This document shows positions 1 through 13,420 of a stretch of 64,000 bases of DNA, in pieces; position 1 is the stretch's first letter; the number at the start of each line of letters is the position of its first letter. A program made the translations under genes and the position numbers. The notes below the pieces were generated by a model, which made no database searches, was not told the DNA's origin, and saw only the letters and a list, made by a program, of their open reading frames with translations. Location of the stretch: positions 1 through 64,000 of the forward strand of contig JAZBOS010000084.1 in the NCBI GenBank assembly GCA_036351255.1, read 5' to 3'. Source of the DNA: Bacteroides sp. GTDB taxonomy: Bacteria; Bacteroidota; Bacteroidia; Bacteroidales; UBA7960.

Positions 1-108
1 GTCAAACTTGAAGTGCATCAGACCAACACCGCCGCCATAGAACTATACAAAGGCCTGGGCTTTCAGTATCTGGGCGATTACGATGTTTACATCATCCGCA
101 AATACTGA
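1..108 (+). CDS. GNAT-family N-acetyltransferase, C-terminal fragment
   Basis: The window opens inside this frame; 35 codons remain before the TGA. The fragment reads NTAAIELYKGLGF followed by a short tail, the usual C-terminal motif of GNAT acetyltransferases (Ala-x-x-Leu-Tyr-x-x-x-Gly-Phe), which packs beside acetyl-CoA. The substrate cannot be inferred because the N-terminal half lies outside the window. It converges on mutB with only about 95 bases between the stops and no clear hairpin terminator. Confidence 0.75.
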   Translation, partial: VKLEVHQTNTAAIELYKGLGFQYLGDYDVYIIRKY

Positions 109-161
109 AAAAAGGCCTGAGATTCAAATCGGTAGATCTGAAACCACAAGCCCGTTCTTTT

Positions 162-189
162 GAACTTTGAACCTTAAACTTTGAACCTA
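162..189. repeat. Two-unit 14-bp tandem repeat
   Basis: Two adjacent units of the form (G/A)AACTTTGAACCT(T/A) lie in the short convergent gap between the GNAT fragment and mutB. The units differ only at their end bases. The repeat is small, has no hairpin potential and no assigned function. Confidence 0.6.
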
Positions 190-203
190 AAAACTTCCCC
201 GTT

Positions 204-2357
<2,154 letters not shown>

Positions 2358-2391
2358 ATTGGTACTTGTTTTTTGATTCAACTTACGGCCA

Positions 2392-4236
2392 TTAAACGAT
2401 GCCCATCAGCTCATTGAAGTGGGTAAGGGCTTCCAGCAGGTTGGTGCGCATATGAATGTAGTGATCCACCCCAGCGGCATCCAGTTGCTCAAGCAACTCT
2501 TTGGGAAAACCGGCCACCACCACCCGGGTATTGGGTGCTTTTTCCTTGATGAGGCGAGCAGCCGGTTTCATATCGGCATATTCTTCATCACTGCTGCACA
2601 ACACCACGATCTCGGCTTTCGAATCAAGGGCCGCCTGAACCCCTTCTTCAATGTTCAGAAAGCCGGGGTTATCGATGATTTGATATCCGGCCACCCCGAA
2701 GAAATTGGTGGAGAACCCTGCCCGAGCTTTTCGCATGGTCAGGTTGCCGTAAGTTAATAGGAATACGTTGGGGACTTCCAGTCCTTTCTTTTTATGATTT
2801 TCTACTGCCAGGCGCAGTGCCTCAATGGCCTGCAATCCGCGATAGGGCCTGAGGCCTGCCAGGTCACTGAGTTTGGCAGTAGGCTCTAATTTGTCCAGCA
2901 TCTTTTCGTTCAGGTTGGGATATTGGTTTACCCCCACAAACACCTGCTTGCGCATGGCAATGTCCATGTCACGCTGCTGGCAGGTCTTGTCAATCTGTTC
3001 ACGAATGAAGCGGCTTTCCACGGCAGGGATAAAACCGCCTTTGTCTTCCACTTCCACAAAGAGGTTCCAGGAGGCCTCAGCAATAGAGTGGGTGAGGTTT
3101 TCCACGTAATAGGAACCTGCAGCGGGATCCGCGATCTTATTGAAGTACGATTCGTATTTAAGAACGATTTGCTGGTTACGTGCGATGCGTTCCGAGAAAT
3201 CGTCAGATTTTTTATAGGTGAGGTCGAAAGGCAGCACGGTCATGCTGTCAGCTCCCCCTATGGCGGCTGCCATAGCTTCGGTGGTGGTGCGCAGCATGTT
3301 CACATAGGGGTCGTAAATGCTCTTGTTCCAGGTGGAGGTCACTGCGTGGATGTTCATCTTCATGCTGGCTGCACTGGCAGGCTTGTATTGTTCCACAATG
3401 CGCGCCCAGAGGAGGCGGGCTGCTCTCAGCCGGGCGATCTCCATAAAATAGTTGGATCCTACCGCAAGGGTAAACTGCATGCGGGGGGCGATGTCATCCA
3501 CGCTGAAGCCTTTATCGGTAAGCGATGCAAGGTATTCATTACCCTGTGCCAGGGCAAAGGCAAGTTCCTGTACAAGACTGGCTCCGGCATTATGATAATG
3601 CTGCCCATTGACAGTGATCATATAAAAATTCGGGAGCCTTTCCTGGCCAAGGGTGATCAGCGCAGCGGCCTCTTCAAGGTTTTCCTCAAGGCCACCGTAA
3701 AATTTGTTGTATAAAACAAAATATCCCAGCGGGTCAAAGTTTACCGATCCACGGGCTTCCACCGGAACCATATCCTTCAGCCATTCCATAAGCTGGGGGA
3801 AGTTTTTCCCATGGCTGAAATGCAGGGCGTGCTTATTGGAGTCAATGCCTTCAATAAGTTTTGCCAGGTCACGTGCGTCTTCTGCCTGTCCAGCGTTCAG
3901 TGCCACGCCTTCAGCGCCTTTTGAAAGGGCCTTTAGGGCTTTCTGGTTTGCCAATGCGATATCTTCCTCGTCAATGTCCTGGCGGATCTCCCAGTCGTTG
4001 TCGCGGGTTTTTCCTCCGCGCACAAAGGGAGGTTCCCCGGGAAGGGCATGCATATGCGCCAGCTTTTCAAGGTCTTCTGCACGATAATAGGGCCGGATAT
4101 TTAAACCCTCAACGGTTTTCCATATCAGCTTCTTGTAATCCGCACCCTTAAGGTCTTCCAGAATCTTTTCTTCCCACTGCTGGGTCGAAACCGGCGGGAA
4201 CTCTTGGAATAAGCCGGTGTTCTTTTTCTGATCCAT
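2392..4236 (-). CDS. mutA: Methylmalonyl-CoA mutase small subunit
   Basis: This 614-residue protein is homologous to MutB along its length and forms the heterodimer with it. The TIM-barrel part is recognisable (for example [14 protein letters not shown] and [10 protein letters not shown], both matching segments of MutB). In the C-terminal flavodoxin-like region the DxHxxG cobalamin-ligand motif is absent, as expected for the non-catalytic subunit. It is the first gene of a mutA-mutB operon. A TAATTTTG box about 45 bp upstream is a plausible -7 element. Confidence 0.95.
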   Translation of the reverse strand: MDQKKNTGLFQEFPPVSTQQWEEKILEDLKGADYKKLIWKTVEGLNIRPYYRAEDLEKLAHMHALPGEPPFVRGGKTRDNDWEIRQDIDEEDIALANQKALKALSKGAEGVALNAGQAEDARDLAKLIEGIDSNKHALHFSHGKNFPQLMEWLKDMVPVEARGSVNFDPLGYFVLYNKFYGGLEENLEEAAALITLGQERLPNFYMITVNGQHYHNAGASLVQELAFALAQGNEYLASLTDKGFSVDDIAPRMQFTLAVGSNYFMEIARLRAARLLWARIVEQYKPASAASMKMNIHAVTSTWNKSIYDPYVNMLRTTTEAMAAAIGGADSMTVLPFDLTYKKSDDFSERIARNQQIVLKYESYFNKIADPAAGSYYVENLTHSIAEASWNLFVEVEDKGGFIPAVESRFIREQIDKTCQQRDMDIAMRKQVFVGVNQYPNLNEKMLDKLEPTAKLSDLAGLRPYRGLQAIEALRLAVENHKKKGLEVPNVFLLTYGNLTMRKARAGFSTNFFGVAGYQIIDNPGFLNIEEGVQAALDSKAEIVVLCSSDEEYADMKPAARLIKEKAPNTRVVVAGFPKELLEQLDAAGVDHYIHMRTNLLEALTHFNELMGIV

Positions 4237-4280
4237 AAAAAGTATTTTTGGTTTGTGGCTGGTAAATGCTTTTAGCGCTG

Positions 4281-4288
4281 CAAAATTA
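4281..4288 (-). promoter_or_regulatory. Putative -7 box for mutAB
   Basis: TAATTTTG on the minus strand matches the Bacteroidota TAnnTTTG -7 consensus and would give a leader of about 40 nt before mutA. No TTTG -33 element lies at the standard 19-21 bp spacing, so this rests on one box. Confidence 0.4.
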
Positions 4289-4496
4289 CAACAAAAAATG
4301 CAAATGGCTTAATTTAATAGGCCTTTCAGCTAATCCTTGCCAGGATAATAGTTGATTTTCTTCTCCTATTCCTTTTTCCCGTTTCGGCAATTTATCCTAC
4401 TTTTACTGGAATAAATTTATTTAATCCCGGAACCTGCCGTTTGAGCACTTTCTCTTTCTTGTAAATTCCTGATTTTAACCCATAATTTCAAAATCT

Positions 4497-7400
4497 ATGC
4501 ATTCAAAATTTACCTTTAAGGCCCTTTCCCGGCTTGGCTTGCTTCTTATGCTCATGATTCCCATGCTTGGGGTTGCACAGATCAATCCACCACACCAGGG
4601 GCAGGAAATGGGGTTTTCATTGAAGGAAAGCTCAGCAGATAAAGATCAGGTTGTTCAGGAGCCCACCCTGGAATCTTTCCAGCGCTTTCTTGAATTTCAC
4701 GATCTTCAGGATCGTATTGTTGGCGGGGATCCGGTTGAAATAAGGGATTATCCCTGGCAAGTTTCCCTTCAACTGCAGCCGCAGTATGGTGGTGATCATT
4801 TTTGTGGCGGAACCATCATCAATGGCGAATGGATTCTTACCGCTGCCCACTGCCTGGTTTGGGATGATGTAGACTTCCAGCCCGGTTTTATGAGGGTCAG
4901 AGCGGGGTTCACCGGCTTGAGCTCCAATGAAGGAAGCTATTACAATGTAGTGGAATTTGTCCTGCATCCCGACTACAATGACGATACCCATCAGAATGAT
5001 ATCGCTTTGGTTCGCCTTTCCAGCCCCATCGATCTTACGAATCCCCTTACCAAGGCTGTGAAAATCGTAACCCAGTCTGATGCTGCTGCAGGACTTACCG
5101 ATCCCGACGTTATTGGGTTGGTGTCCGGATGGGGTACTTTATATTCCGACGGCCCTTCACCCGATACGCTGCAGGCCGCCGCCATTCCCATTGTTGATCC
5201 TTCCCAGTCAAGCTATCCACCTTCCATGATCACAGCCGATATGCTGATGGCAGGAGAGCCTGGCCTCGATGCTTGCCAGGGAGATAGCGGCGGGCCTTTT
5301 GTGGTTCCCGATGGTTTTGGGGGATACAAGATTGCCGGCATAGTTAGCTGGGGGATTGGCTGCGGACTCCCTGGATACCCCGGCCTGTATGCCCGTGTTA
5401 GCCATTTTGAGGAATGGATTGGCCAGTATGTTGTGGTTTCCGACCCCAACCAGTTTACCAACCTGTGGTTCGAAGGTTTTGAGCCACCCATGCAGAATGG
5501 CGCCATGCCTGATGGCTGGACCCTGAAGCGCAATACTGCTGCCGATGGTGGCCTTAACGGAAATAACCTGGTTGATCCTACTGCAAATATCCCGCTCAAA
5601 TGGTTCCGCCTTTCAAGCCTTAACTATCCCTATTCTTCAGGTAACGCGGGGCAGTATATCCATTCGGGCGAAGCATCCATGCACATCAACTGGAATGCCA
5701 CCGACTTCAACTGGGCCATCACACCTGAGATTACCCTGCCCTCCGAAGGAAACAACCTTGAGTTTTCTTTCTGGCTCTGGTCCAACAGCGATATTCCCCA
5801 GGGCTGGATCACCAAGTTGTATGTCAATATCTTCGTGAATGGGCAATGGGAAACCATCGCCTCACTCGATGACGGCGCTTCTAACCTTTTTGCCAGCAGC
5901 GTGGATATCGCTCTTGATGATTACCTTGGTGAAACGGTCAAATTTGCATTTATTCACGAATGGAATGATGGGATTCAACTGAGCATCGATGATGTCTCCA
6001 TCAGGTATGAAAATCCCGCTGCAACAGCCATCTTCAGGGTGACCGATGGGGAAAACCCCCTTTCGGATTCCAATGTGGATGTGACTGGCGTGGGCACGTT
6101 TATCACTGACGTGGATGGCACTGTTCCTGTAAATGTTTTCATTGGCCCCCATGCCTATCAATTTTCCGTGACCCGTCAAGGTTATTTCCCCTTTAGTGGA
6201 TCAGTGGAAATTACTGCTGACAACCAGCTGGTAGAGATCGTTCTGGAGAAGATTCCTGCTCCTGAGATCGAAGTCAGCCCCCAAAGCATTGTCATGGAAG
6301 TTTTTCAGGGGCAAACAGTTTCACAAGGACTTACCATTTCCAACACAGGAGATGCAGAGCTGAACTTCAACCTGTTTTCTGTTCCTGCTGTAAAAAAGGC
6401 CTCTCCAGCCATCCATGCTGAAGGCCCCGTGATGTATGACGACATCAAAGCGGAAGGAGTTTTCTCGGCAGCAATAGTTCCTGCTGACCTTTCTGCCGGC
6501 CTGACTCAGGATGACCGCCAGTTTGAACAGGTAGAGATTCACTACGATTCAGGCCCCGGAGGAAATGCTATTGGCACAGGGGGTGCAGCCACCTGGATCT
6601 CAGCCGTTCGCTTTACCCCGGAAGAACTGGCACTCTATTATGGAATGTATGAATTAAGCGCCATTAAATTCCACATCAATGGTCAGACTTTTTCTTCGGT
6701 CACGGCCAAGATATGGAAAGGGGGCAACGATATGGGGCCATCCGAGGAAATTTATTCGGCGGATGTGACATCAGATATAATCCCGAATAGCTTCACGACC
6801 CATGAGTTGCCTGAAAACCTTCCCCTTGAATCGGGTTACGAATACTGGATCGGATACCAGATCCAGGCTACCAGCGGCTATCCCTCCACCGTGGATGCCG
6901 GCCCTATGGTCGAAGGCAAGGGCGCCTGGATGTATTTAAACAACACCTGGGCTGAACTTACCGACATCAATGCTTCGCTTGATTACAACTGGGTCATCCG
7001 TGGGATACTCGACCCCATCCTGGGCGTCGACTGGCTCTCCTTTGACCCTGAAAGCGGTAATGTTTTACCCGGTGAGGACGCCACACCTATGGTGATTGCT
7101 GATGCAACCAACCTTGAACTGGGCGAGTATCAGGCAAACATCGTGGTTCGCAGCAATGCCAGCGATGATGTGCTGGTGCCTGTAAATCTTACCGTGGTTC
7201 CTCCGGCCTTCCTGGTTGCGTTCGATGTGGTTGATACCAATGGCGATCCGATTACCGATGCCGTGATTTCCCTGGCCGGACAAACCAATGCTTCCGGCGA
7301 CTATACATTCCCTAACCAGCAGGCAGGAACGCTGGCATACGCTGTGGAAAAGGAAGGCTTTCTAACGGCCAGTGGTTCTGTAATGGTGGTCGACCAGAAT

Positions 7401-8609
7401 ATTCTCCTTGCCGTTACCCTCATCCCCGATGATGCCACCACCTATGCCCTTGATGTATTGGTAAATGATGAATTTGATACTCCTGTCGAAGGCGCCTATT
7501 TCACACTGGAAAGTGTGGGAAGCTTCTTTACGAATGAATTAGGGCAAATTGGCCTTACCGTTGTTCCGGGAGAGTATAACTTTAGTGTCTCCAAAGAAGG
7601 GATGCTTGCCCAATCCGGCACGGTGACCATTGTGGATGACAATATGGCTCTGGGCATTTCCCTGAACTACATGCGTTACCTGGTAGAGGTCGTTGCGGAT
7701 CCTGAAACCGGAGGTGCCGTTATTGGCGGTGGCGAATATTATCACGGACAAAGTGTCACGGTAAGTGCACAGGCGGCCGAATATCATTCTTTCCTCAGCT
7801 GGACCGAAAACGGTGAAGTGGTTGCCGAGACTACTGACTACACCTTTGAAGTGATTGGCCCGCGCAGCTTGGTGGCTCATTTTGAGATTTTTACCTATGA
7901 TATCATTGTCTCGGCAGATCCGGAAGAGGGCGGTACTGTTGCAGGTTCTGGAACATACGAGCATGGCACTGCTGTTTCTGTTCTGGCTCAGCCTGCCACT
8001 AACTACCAGTTCCTGCATTGGACCGAAAACGATGTGGTCATCGAAGGGGCTGAGGAATCTTATTCCTTCCCTGCCGAAAGCGACCGCAACCTGGTGGCTG
8101 TCTTTGCCATGATTCAGCATACCCTTACGATCGTGAAAGAAGGAGAGGGCATCACTGATCCTGATGAAGGCGAGCACCCCTATCCCCATGGCACCCAGGT
8201 GACCCTGACGGCCACCAACAATGGCATGTGGGAATTTGTGAAATGGAGCGTTGGACCGCAAACCATCCCCGGAAATCCCATCACCATTACCATCAGCAAT
8301 GATGTAACCTTAACGGCTACTTTTCAGGATGTCACTTCCGTAATCGAAACCGGTGCATTGGATGAAATGATTGTGTACCCCAACCCAGCCTCCGGAAAGG
8401 TATTTATCAAGCTTAACCAGCAAATCAGCAATGGGCTGTTGCGCGTAATTGATGCATCCGGCAGTGTGGTCTGGTCAATGGAGCTGCAGGGGATGGTCCC
8501 CTCGCAGATTCTCCAACTGGACGCTACCCACTGGAACCGTGGTATTTATTTTGTCAGCCTTACCGGCGAAAATGGCGTACAAACCTTGCCGCTGGTTATC
8601 AGCAGGTAA
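4497..8609 (+). CDS. Secreted trypsin-like serine protease with T9SS sorting domain
   Basis: A 1370-residue exported multidomain protein. A signal peptide (about 1-27) and a propeptide of about 45 residues end in Arg73, followed by IVGG, the classical trypsin activation site. The S1 domain (74-312) shows His118 (TAAHC), Asp168 (DIALV), Ser264 (GDSGGP) and Asp258 in the S1 pocket, predicting cleavage after Arg/Lys. Then come a choice-of-anchor/MAM-like domain (about 320-510), carboxypeptidase-regulatory-like and BACON-like beta modules (about 520-1050), three InlB-B-like repeats (about 1060-1280, each with a W-T/S-E-N or similar core) and a C-terminal type A sorting domain starting VYPNPASGKV. 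It should be secreted and surface-attached through the type IX system. It is monocistronic, with a strong terminator after it. Confidence 0.93.
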   Translation: MHSKFTFKALSRLGLLLMLMIPMLGVAQINPPHQGQEMGFSLKESSADKDQVVQEPTLESFQRFLEFHDLQDRIVGGDPVEIRDYPWQVSLQLQPQYGGDHFCGGTIINGEWILTAAHCLVWDDVDFQPGFMRVRAGFTGLSSNEGSYYNVVEFVLHPDYNDDTHQNDIALVRLSSPIDLTNPLTKAVKIVTQSDAAAGLTDPDVIGLVSGWGTLYSDGPSPDTLQAAAIPIVDPSQSSYPPSMITADMLMAGEPGLDACQGDSGGPFVVPDGFGGYKIAGIVSWGIGCGLPGYPGLYARVSHFEEWIGQYVVVSDPNQFTNLWFEGFEPPMQNGAMPDGWTLKRNTAADGGLNGNNLVDPTANIPLKWFRLSSLNYPYSSGNAGQYIHSGEASMHINWNATDFNWAITPEITLPSEGNNLEFSFWLWSNSDIPQGWITKLYVNIFVNGQWETIASLDDGASNLFASSVDIALDDYLGETVKFAFIHEWNDGIQLSIDDVSIRYENPAATAIFRVTDGENPLSDSNVDVTGVGTFITDVDGTVPVNVFIGPHAYQFSVTRQGYFPFSGSVEITADNQLVEIVLEKIPAPEIEVSPQSIVMEVFQGQTVSQGLTISNTGDAELNFNLFSVPAVKKASPAIHAEGPVMYDDIKAEGVFSAAIVPADLSAGLTQDDRQFEQVEIHYDSGPGGNAIGTGGAATWISAVRFTPEELALYYGMYELSAIKFHINGQTFSSVTAKIWKGGNDMGPSEEIYSADVTSDIIPNSFTTHELPENLPLESGYEYWIGYQIQATSGYPSTVDAGPMVEGKGAWMYLNNTWAELTDINASLDYNWVIRGILDPILGVDWLSFDPESGNVLPGEDATPMVIADATNLELGEYQANIVVRSNASDDVLVPVNLTVVPPAFLVAFDVVDTNGDPITDAVISLAGQTNASGDYTFPNQQAGTLAYAVEKEGFLTASGSVMVVDQNILLAVTLIPDDATTYALDVLVNDEFDTPVEGAYFTLESVGSFFTNELGQIGLTVVPGEYNFSVSKEGMLAQSGTVTIVDDNMALGISLNYMRYLVEVVADPETGGAVIGGGEYYHGQSVTVSAQAAEYHSFLSWTENGEVVAETTDYTFEVIGPRSLVAHFEIFTYDIIVSADPEEGGTVAGSGTYEHGTAVSVLAQPATNYQFLHWTENDVVIEGAEESYSFPAESDRNLVAVFAMIQHTLTIVKEGEGITDPDEGEHPYPHGTQVTLTATNNGMWEFVKWSVGPQTIPGNPITITISNDVTLTATFQDVTSVIETGALDEMIVYPNPASGKVFIKLNQQISNGLLRVIDASGSVVWSMELQGMVPSQILQLDATHWNRGIYFVSLTGENGVQTLPLVISR

Positions 8610-8645
8610 GCGGAACAAGACGCCTGGCTTTTATCACCTTTTCAG

Positions 8646-8677
8646 AAGCCCCGGCAAATCTTGCCGGGGCTTTGTTT
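8646..8677 (+). terminator. Rho-independent terminator after the protease gene
   Basis: A perfect 12-bp stem (AAGCCCCGGCAA with its complement) with a 3-base loop is followed by TTTGTTTT. It lies 36 bp after the protease stop and separates it from leuS. Confidence 0.9.
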
Positions 8678-8760
8678 TGGATGCAGGAAAATTTTAACTC
8701 CCTGTTTGTTTTACATTTACTAATTTCGCAGTTTGAACCGACATAACCTTTTTTATTGAT

Positions 8761-11523
8761 ATGGATTACAATTTCAGGGAAGTAGAGAAAAAGTGGCAGG
8801 ACGTCTGGAAGACCAAAAAAACCTATAAAACCGAGATTGACCGGCAGAAGCCTAAATTCTATGTGCTGGATATGTTTCCATATCCTTCGGGCGCAGGCTT
8901 ACACGTTGGCCATCCACTGGGATACATAGCCTCTGACATCTATGCACGCTTTAAGCGCCTGAAAGGCTTTAACGTGCTGCACCCCATGGGCTATGATGCC
9001 TATGGGCTGCCCGCCGAGCAGTATGCCATCCAAACCGGGCAGCACCCGGCAATCACCACCGAAAGAAACATCAACCGTTACCGCGAACAGCTGGATAAGA
9101 TTGGTTTCTCGTTCGACTGGGATCGCGAGGTGCGCACCTGCGACCCCGGCTATTATAAATGGACCCAATGGACTTTCATTCAGCTTTTCAACCACTATTA
9201 TAACAACAAAACCCGAAAAGCTGAACCCATCGCCGCGCTGATTGCCGAATTTGAGAAGCAGGGTAATGCAGGCGTTGATGCAGCCTGCGATCCCGTTCCT
9301 CCTTTCTCGGCTGCCGATTGGAAGAATATGGATGAAGCAAAGCAGCAGCAAACCCTGATGCAATACCGCCTGGCCTACCTGTCTGATACCATTGTTAACT
9401 GGTGCCCCGCTTTGGGTACGGTACTGGCCAATGACGAGGTGAAGGAAGGTTTCTCGGTAAGGGGCAACCACCCGGTCGAAGGCAAGAAAATGCAGCAGTG
9501 GTTCCTGCGTATTACGGCTTATGCCGAGCGCCTTCTGGAAGGCTTGGAGCGGATTGAATGGAGCGACTCGTTGAAGGAGATCCAGCGAAACTGGATCGGG
9601 CGATCGGAGGGTGCCACCATATTCTTTGGCCTCAATGGCCACGATGCCTCCATCGAAGTGTTTACCACCCGCCCTGATACCATCTTTGGCGCCACCTTTA
9701 TGGTGCTCGCGCCCGAACACGAGCTGGTGAAGCAAATCACCACCCCTGAATATTCCGCTGCAGTTGAGAACTATGTAGTTCAGTCAGCCCGCCGTTCTGA
9801 CCGCGAACGGATGACCGAAGTGAAAACCGTTTCCGGGCAGTTTACCGGCGCTTATGCCAAGCACCCTTTCTCTGGCAATCCCATGCCCGTTTACATTGCC
9901 GACTATGTGCTTGCCGGTTATGGCACAGGTGCCATCATGGCCGTTCCGGCCCACGACAGCCGCGACTATGCCTTTGCCCGTCATTTCGGACTTGACATTG
10001 TCGAGGTGGTTTCGGGCGGTAACCTTGAGGAAGGATCCTATGACGCCAAAGAAGGCACGATGATTAACAGCGACTTCATCAATGGCCTGGAAGTGAAGGA
10101 AGCCATTTCGACGGTCATTGCCCGTCTCGAACAAATGGGCATCGGCACCGGTCGGATCAACTTCCGCCTGCGCGACGCCATCTTCAGCCGCCAGCGCTAC
10201 TGGGGCGAACCCTTTCCCGTTTATTACAAAGACGGTATCCCCTATGTGCTGGATGAATCTGAACTGCCCCTGGAATTGCCCGAAGTGGACAAATACCTGC
10301 CCACAGAGACCGGCGAGCCACCCCTGGCACGTGCCAACAACTGGAAAACAAAGGATGGCTATCCCCTCGAGCACAACACCATGCCAGGCTTTGCTGGTTC
10401 CAGTGCCTATTACCTCCGGTATATGGATCCCCGCAACGACGAGGCACTGGTGTCAAAGGAAGCCGTAAGCTACTGGCAGAACGTCGACCTCTATGTGGGA
10501 GGTGCAGAGCACGCTACCGGACACTTGATCTATTCCCGGTTCTGGAATAAGTTCCTGTTCGACCTCGGCATCGTGGTGAAGGATGAGCCCTTTCAGAAAC
10601 TGATCAACCAGGGGATGATTCAGGGACGGTCCAATTTTGTTTACCGCGTCAAGGGCAGCAATACCTTTGTCTCCCATAACCTTCGCAAGGACTTTGATGT
10701 GATGCCCATCCATGTAGACGTAAATTTCGTGCATAACGACATACTCGACCTGGAAGCTTTTCGCCAATGGAATCCCGAATACCGCGAAGCCGAATTTGTC
10801 CTGGAAGAGGGGAAGTACCTCTGCGGATGGGAAGTCGAGAAGATGTCCAAATCTTTCCACAATGTCCAGAACCCCGACGATCTTATTGAACGATATGGGG
10901 CCGACACCCTCAGGCTCTACGAGATGTTCCTGGGGCCTATCGAGCAGGCCAAACCCTGGGATACCAATGGCATTGAAGGCGTTTTCCGCTTCATCCGTAA
11001 ACTGTGGCGCCTTTACAATGGCAGGAACAACGAATGGTTTGTGTCGGATGAGCCTGCCACCGAGCAGGAAAAAAGGGTGCTGCATAAGACGATAAAGAAA
11101 GTGGGTGAAGACATTGAAAAGTTCTCGTTCAACACCGCGGTCAGCAGTTTTATGATCTGCGTCAACGAGCTGGGCGACCTGGGCTGCAACAAGCGGGAGA
11201 TCTTAGAACCCCTCGCCATAACGATTGCTTCATTTGCACCCCACCTGGGTGAAGAACTCTGGCACCTGCTGGGTCATTCCCATAGCGTTACCCTGGCCAC
11301 TTTCCCTCAATGGGAAGAAAAGTTTGTGGCCGACGATATGCTGACCTACCCCGTTTCTTTCAATGGAAAGACCCGTTTCAAGCTTGAGTTGCCTGCCGAA
11401 AGTACCCGCGAAGAGGTGGAGGCCGCGGTGATGGCTGCCCCCGAGGCAGCCAAATGGCTTGAAGGGAAAGCCCCGAAGCGGGTCATTGTGGTGCCCGGAA
11501 AAATTGTGAACGTGGTGATTTGA
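8761..11523 (+). CDS. leuS: Leucyl-tRNA synthetase
   Basis: A class I aminoacyl-tRNA synthetase that charges tRNA-Leu. The 920 residues include the HIGH-type motif HVGH at 48-51 and KMSKS at 694-698, with the CP1 editing domain between them (segment [19 protein letters not shown], then the [15 protein letters not shown] pocket with the editing Asp). The start is the ATG after a leader containing TAATTTCG (8721-8728), a possible -7 box. It is an isolated housekeeping gene; the next gene begins 136 bp downstream. Confidence 0.97.
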   Translation: MDYNFREVEKKWQDVWKTKKTYKTEIDRQKPKFYVLDMFPYPSGAGLHVGHPLGYIASDIYARFKRLKGFNVLHPMGYDAYGLPAEQYAIQTGQHPAITTERNINRYREQLDKIGFSFDWDREVRTCDPGYYKWTQWTFIQLFNHYYNNKTRKAEPIAALIAEFEKQGNAGVDAACDPVPPFSAADWKNMDEAKQQQTLMQYRLAYLSDTIVNWCPALGTVLANDEVKEGFSVRGNHPVEGKKMQQWFLRITAYAERLLEGLERIEWSDSLKEIQRNWIGRSEGATIFFGLNGHDASIEVFTTRPDTIFGATFMVLAPEHELVKQITTPEYSAAVENYVVQSARRSDRERMTEVKTVSGQFTGAYAKHPFSGNPMPVYIADYVLAGYGTGAIMAVPAHDSRDYAFARHFGLDIVEVVSGGNLEEGSYDAKEGTMINSDFINGLEVKEAISTVIARLEQMGIGTGRINFRLRDAIFSRQRYWGEPFPVYYKDGIPYVLDESELPLELPEVDKYLPTETGEPPLARANNWKTKDGYPLEHNTMPGFAGSSAYYLRYMDPRNDEALVSKEAVSYWQNVDLYVGGAEHATGHLIYSRFWNKFLFDLGIVVKDEPFQKLINQGMIQGRSNFVYRVKGSNTFVSHNLRKDFDVMPIHVDVNFVHNDILDLEAFRQWNPEYREAEFVLEEGKYLCGWEVEKMSKSFHNVQNPDDLIERYGADTLRLYEMFLGPIEQAKPWDTNGIEGVFRFIRKLWRLYNGRNNEWFVSDEPATEQEKRVLHKTIKKVGEDIEKFSFNTAVSSFMICVNELGDLGCNKREILEPLAITIASFAPHLGEELWHLLGHSHSVTLATFPQWEEKFVADDMLTYPVSFNGKTRFKLELPAESTREEVEAAVMAAPEAAKWLEGKAPKRVIVVPGKIVNVVI

Positions 11524-11659
11524 GCATTGTCATAGAAATGCCTTTGCTGGTTTTCAGGAACTTGCATTTTTTGGAATGTTTTTTGAAACCCAATGGGATG
11601 GCAGGGGCCTGTGAAATTTTATGCCCCTCAAGCCGTTTTAATGCTGTAATTCAAAAGCC

Positions 11660-12490
11660 ATGATGATTTCCATTCATAGATCCCTGTTTTCGCAGATGAT
11701 TTTTTCCCTTCACCTTGTATTGCTGGGCCTTTTCTTTTCCCTGCAGGCCAGCGGACAGGAGTTGCGCAAAATTGACAATACAGCCTTTGCCCCCGGCGAA
11801 AGACTGGTGTTCAGGGCTTACTACAGCAGCGCCCTTACCGGGAATGTTACTGCGGGAGAGGCCAGCCTCGAGATTGGCCAGCAGCCTCAATTCATCGGCG
11901 GACGATCCACTATGCATATAGTAGGACGTTTACGCACCAAAGGATTATTTAACCTGTTCTTTAAAGTTAACGACCGCTTTGAGACCTATATCGATCATAC
12001 TGCCATTGCGCCCCTTTTGTTTATCCGCAGGGTCCACGAAGGGAATTACCGCAAAAGCCAGGATGTCATTTTTAACCATGTTGAAAATATTGCCATTAGC
12101 AATACGGCTACCGTCCCCGTGCCGCCTTATGTGCAGGACCTTATTTCTGTCTTTTATTTTGCCCGCACCCTTAAAATCGAGGACCCCAAAGTTGGCGATG
12201 AATTCAATGTGGACTTTTTTCTTGACGATTCGGTTTATGTGACCCGCATCGTGTTTGATGGATACGAACGTCTGCAAACCCGGATGGGGACTTTCAACAC
12301 GCTGCGGTTTAAGCCCATGGTGCTTGAAGGGAAGGTGTTCTCGCAACCTTATCCGATGACGCTCTGGATCTCTGAAGACAAGAACCGCGTGCCCATCCTG
12401 GTTGAATCAGGCCTCGTGGTGGGCAGCGTCAAACTCGAACTCTCTGAATACAGCGGCCTCAAAAATCCTTTAAAATCACAGGTGTACTGA
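11660..12490 (+). CDS. Exported DUF3108 protein
   Basis: A 276-residue protein with a hydrophobic signal peptide ending near residue 30 (ASGQE). The mature part has the features of DUF3108: FAPGERLVFRAYY near the start, an AGEASLE strand, FFKVNDRFETYID, and late beta strands with P-x-x-L-W-x-S/W-I-S-E-D. Members are periplasmic or outer-membrane-associated beta-rich proteins of unknown function. It precedes a small lipoprotein gene by 63 bp. Confidence 0.8.
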   Translation: MMISIHRSLFSQMIFSLHLVLLGLFFSLQASGQELRKIDNTAFAPGERLVFRAYYSSALTGNVTAGEASLEIGQQPQFIGGRSTMHIVGRLRTKGLFNLFFKVNDRFETYIDHTAIAPLLFIRRVHEGNYRKSQDVIFNHVENIAISNTATVPVPPYVQDLISVFYFARTLKIEDPKVGDEFNVDFFLDDSVYVTRIVFDGYERLQTRMGTFNTLRFKPMVLEGKVFSQPYPMTLWISEDKNRVPILVESGLVVGSVKLELSEYSGLKNPLKSQVY

Positions 12491-12553
12491 CCGCTGAAGA
12501 TTTGAACAGATAGCTACTTTTAACCAAATTATCCACCATAAAAACCAAGCGCC

Positions 12554-12958
12554 ATGAAAACCAAAAAAAGCCTTACAGCCATTGCCTTGCTGCTCCTGGT
12601 GCTGGCCGGCTGCAGCAAGATCGAAATCGATTCCCGCAACCAGTTTACCGGTCGCTATAATGTTGAAGAGTTCAACTATACCGATGGAGGTCTTTCCTAC
12701 TATGATGTGCGGATACGCAAAGTAGCCGAATCGGAAGATGAAATCGTATTTGAAAATTTCTTCAATGCCGGCATCGATGTCTTTGGTATAGTCGTCGGCA
12801 ACAGGGTTTACATCGAATCACAGACCGTTGACATTTTCTGGATCGAAGGACAAGGTACTCTTTCCGGCAATGTGCTCAACATGGTCTATGACGTAGTCGT
12901 AACCCTGGGTCAGTCGACCTATGATCATGAGCTGGGCGCCACCTTTACGAAATATTAA
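12554..12958 (+). CDS. Small predicted lipoprotein
   Basis: A 134-residue protein with a Lys-rich N-terminus, a hydrophobic core and the lipobox LAGC (Cys20), so it should be a lipoprotein. The mature part is about 115 residues, beta-rich and acidic, with no family recognised; its shape suggests a small lipocalin-like barrel. It lies 18 bp before the cyclophilin gene and may be cotranscribed with it. Confidence 0.75.
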   Translation: MKTKKSLTAIALLLLVLAGCSKIEIDSRNQFTGRYNVEEFNYTDGGLSYYDVRIRKVAESEDEIVFENFFNAGIDVFGIVVGNRVYIESQTVDIFWIEGQGTLSGNVLNMVYDVVVTLGQSTYDHELGATFTKY

Positions 12959-12976
12959 TTCCAAAAACCATAACAC

Positions 12977-13420
12977 ATGCTGACAGCAGAAATCAAGACC
13001 ATTAAGGGAACCATGAAGGTTCATTTTTATGAAAAAGATGCCCCCAACACGGTGAAGAACTTCGTTGACCTTTCGCGCAAGGGTTTTTACGATGGCCTCA
13101 CCTTCCATCGTGTCATTCCTGACTTTGTGATCCAGGGCGGCTGCCCCGATGGCACAGGGATGGGTGGCCCCGGTTACCGCATCAAGTGCGAGCTCGACGG
13201 CGATAACCAGTATCACGACCGCGGGGTGCTTTCAATGGCTCATGCCGGTCGCGACACCGGCGGCTCACAGTTCTTTATTTGTCACAGCCGAGAAAACACC
13301 GCCCACCTCGACCGCAACCACACCTGCTTTGGCAAGGTGGTAGAAGGCCTCGAAGTCATCGACCTGATCCGCGCCGGCGACCGAATCGAAAAAATTATCA
13401 TTACCGAAACCGATGCCTAA
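12977..13420 (+). CDS. Peptidyl-prolyl cis-trans isomerase, cyclophilin type
   Basis: A 147-residue single-domain cyclophilin that catalyses prolyl isomerisation in protein folding. Family motifs are present: [13 protein letters not shown] (with the catalytic Arg of FHR), GGSQFFI and [10 protein letters not shown]. There is no signal peptide, so it is cytoplasmic. Its last codons overlap the start of the S4 gene by 8 bp, implying translational coupling. Confidence 0.93.
   Translation: MLTAEIKTIKGTMKVHFYEKDAPNTVKNFVDLSRKGFYDGLTFHRVIPDFVIQGGCPDGTGMGGPGYRIKCELDGDNQYHDRGVLSMAHAGRDTGGSQFFICHSRENTAHLDRNHTCFGKVVEGLEVIDLIRAGDRIEKIIITETDA

Noticed and set aside
4237..4496. Cobalamin riboswitch upstream of mutA
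   Set aside because: The gap is only 260 bp, has no B12-box-like sequence that I can recognise, and the -7 box sits about 45 bp before the start codon.
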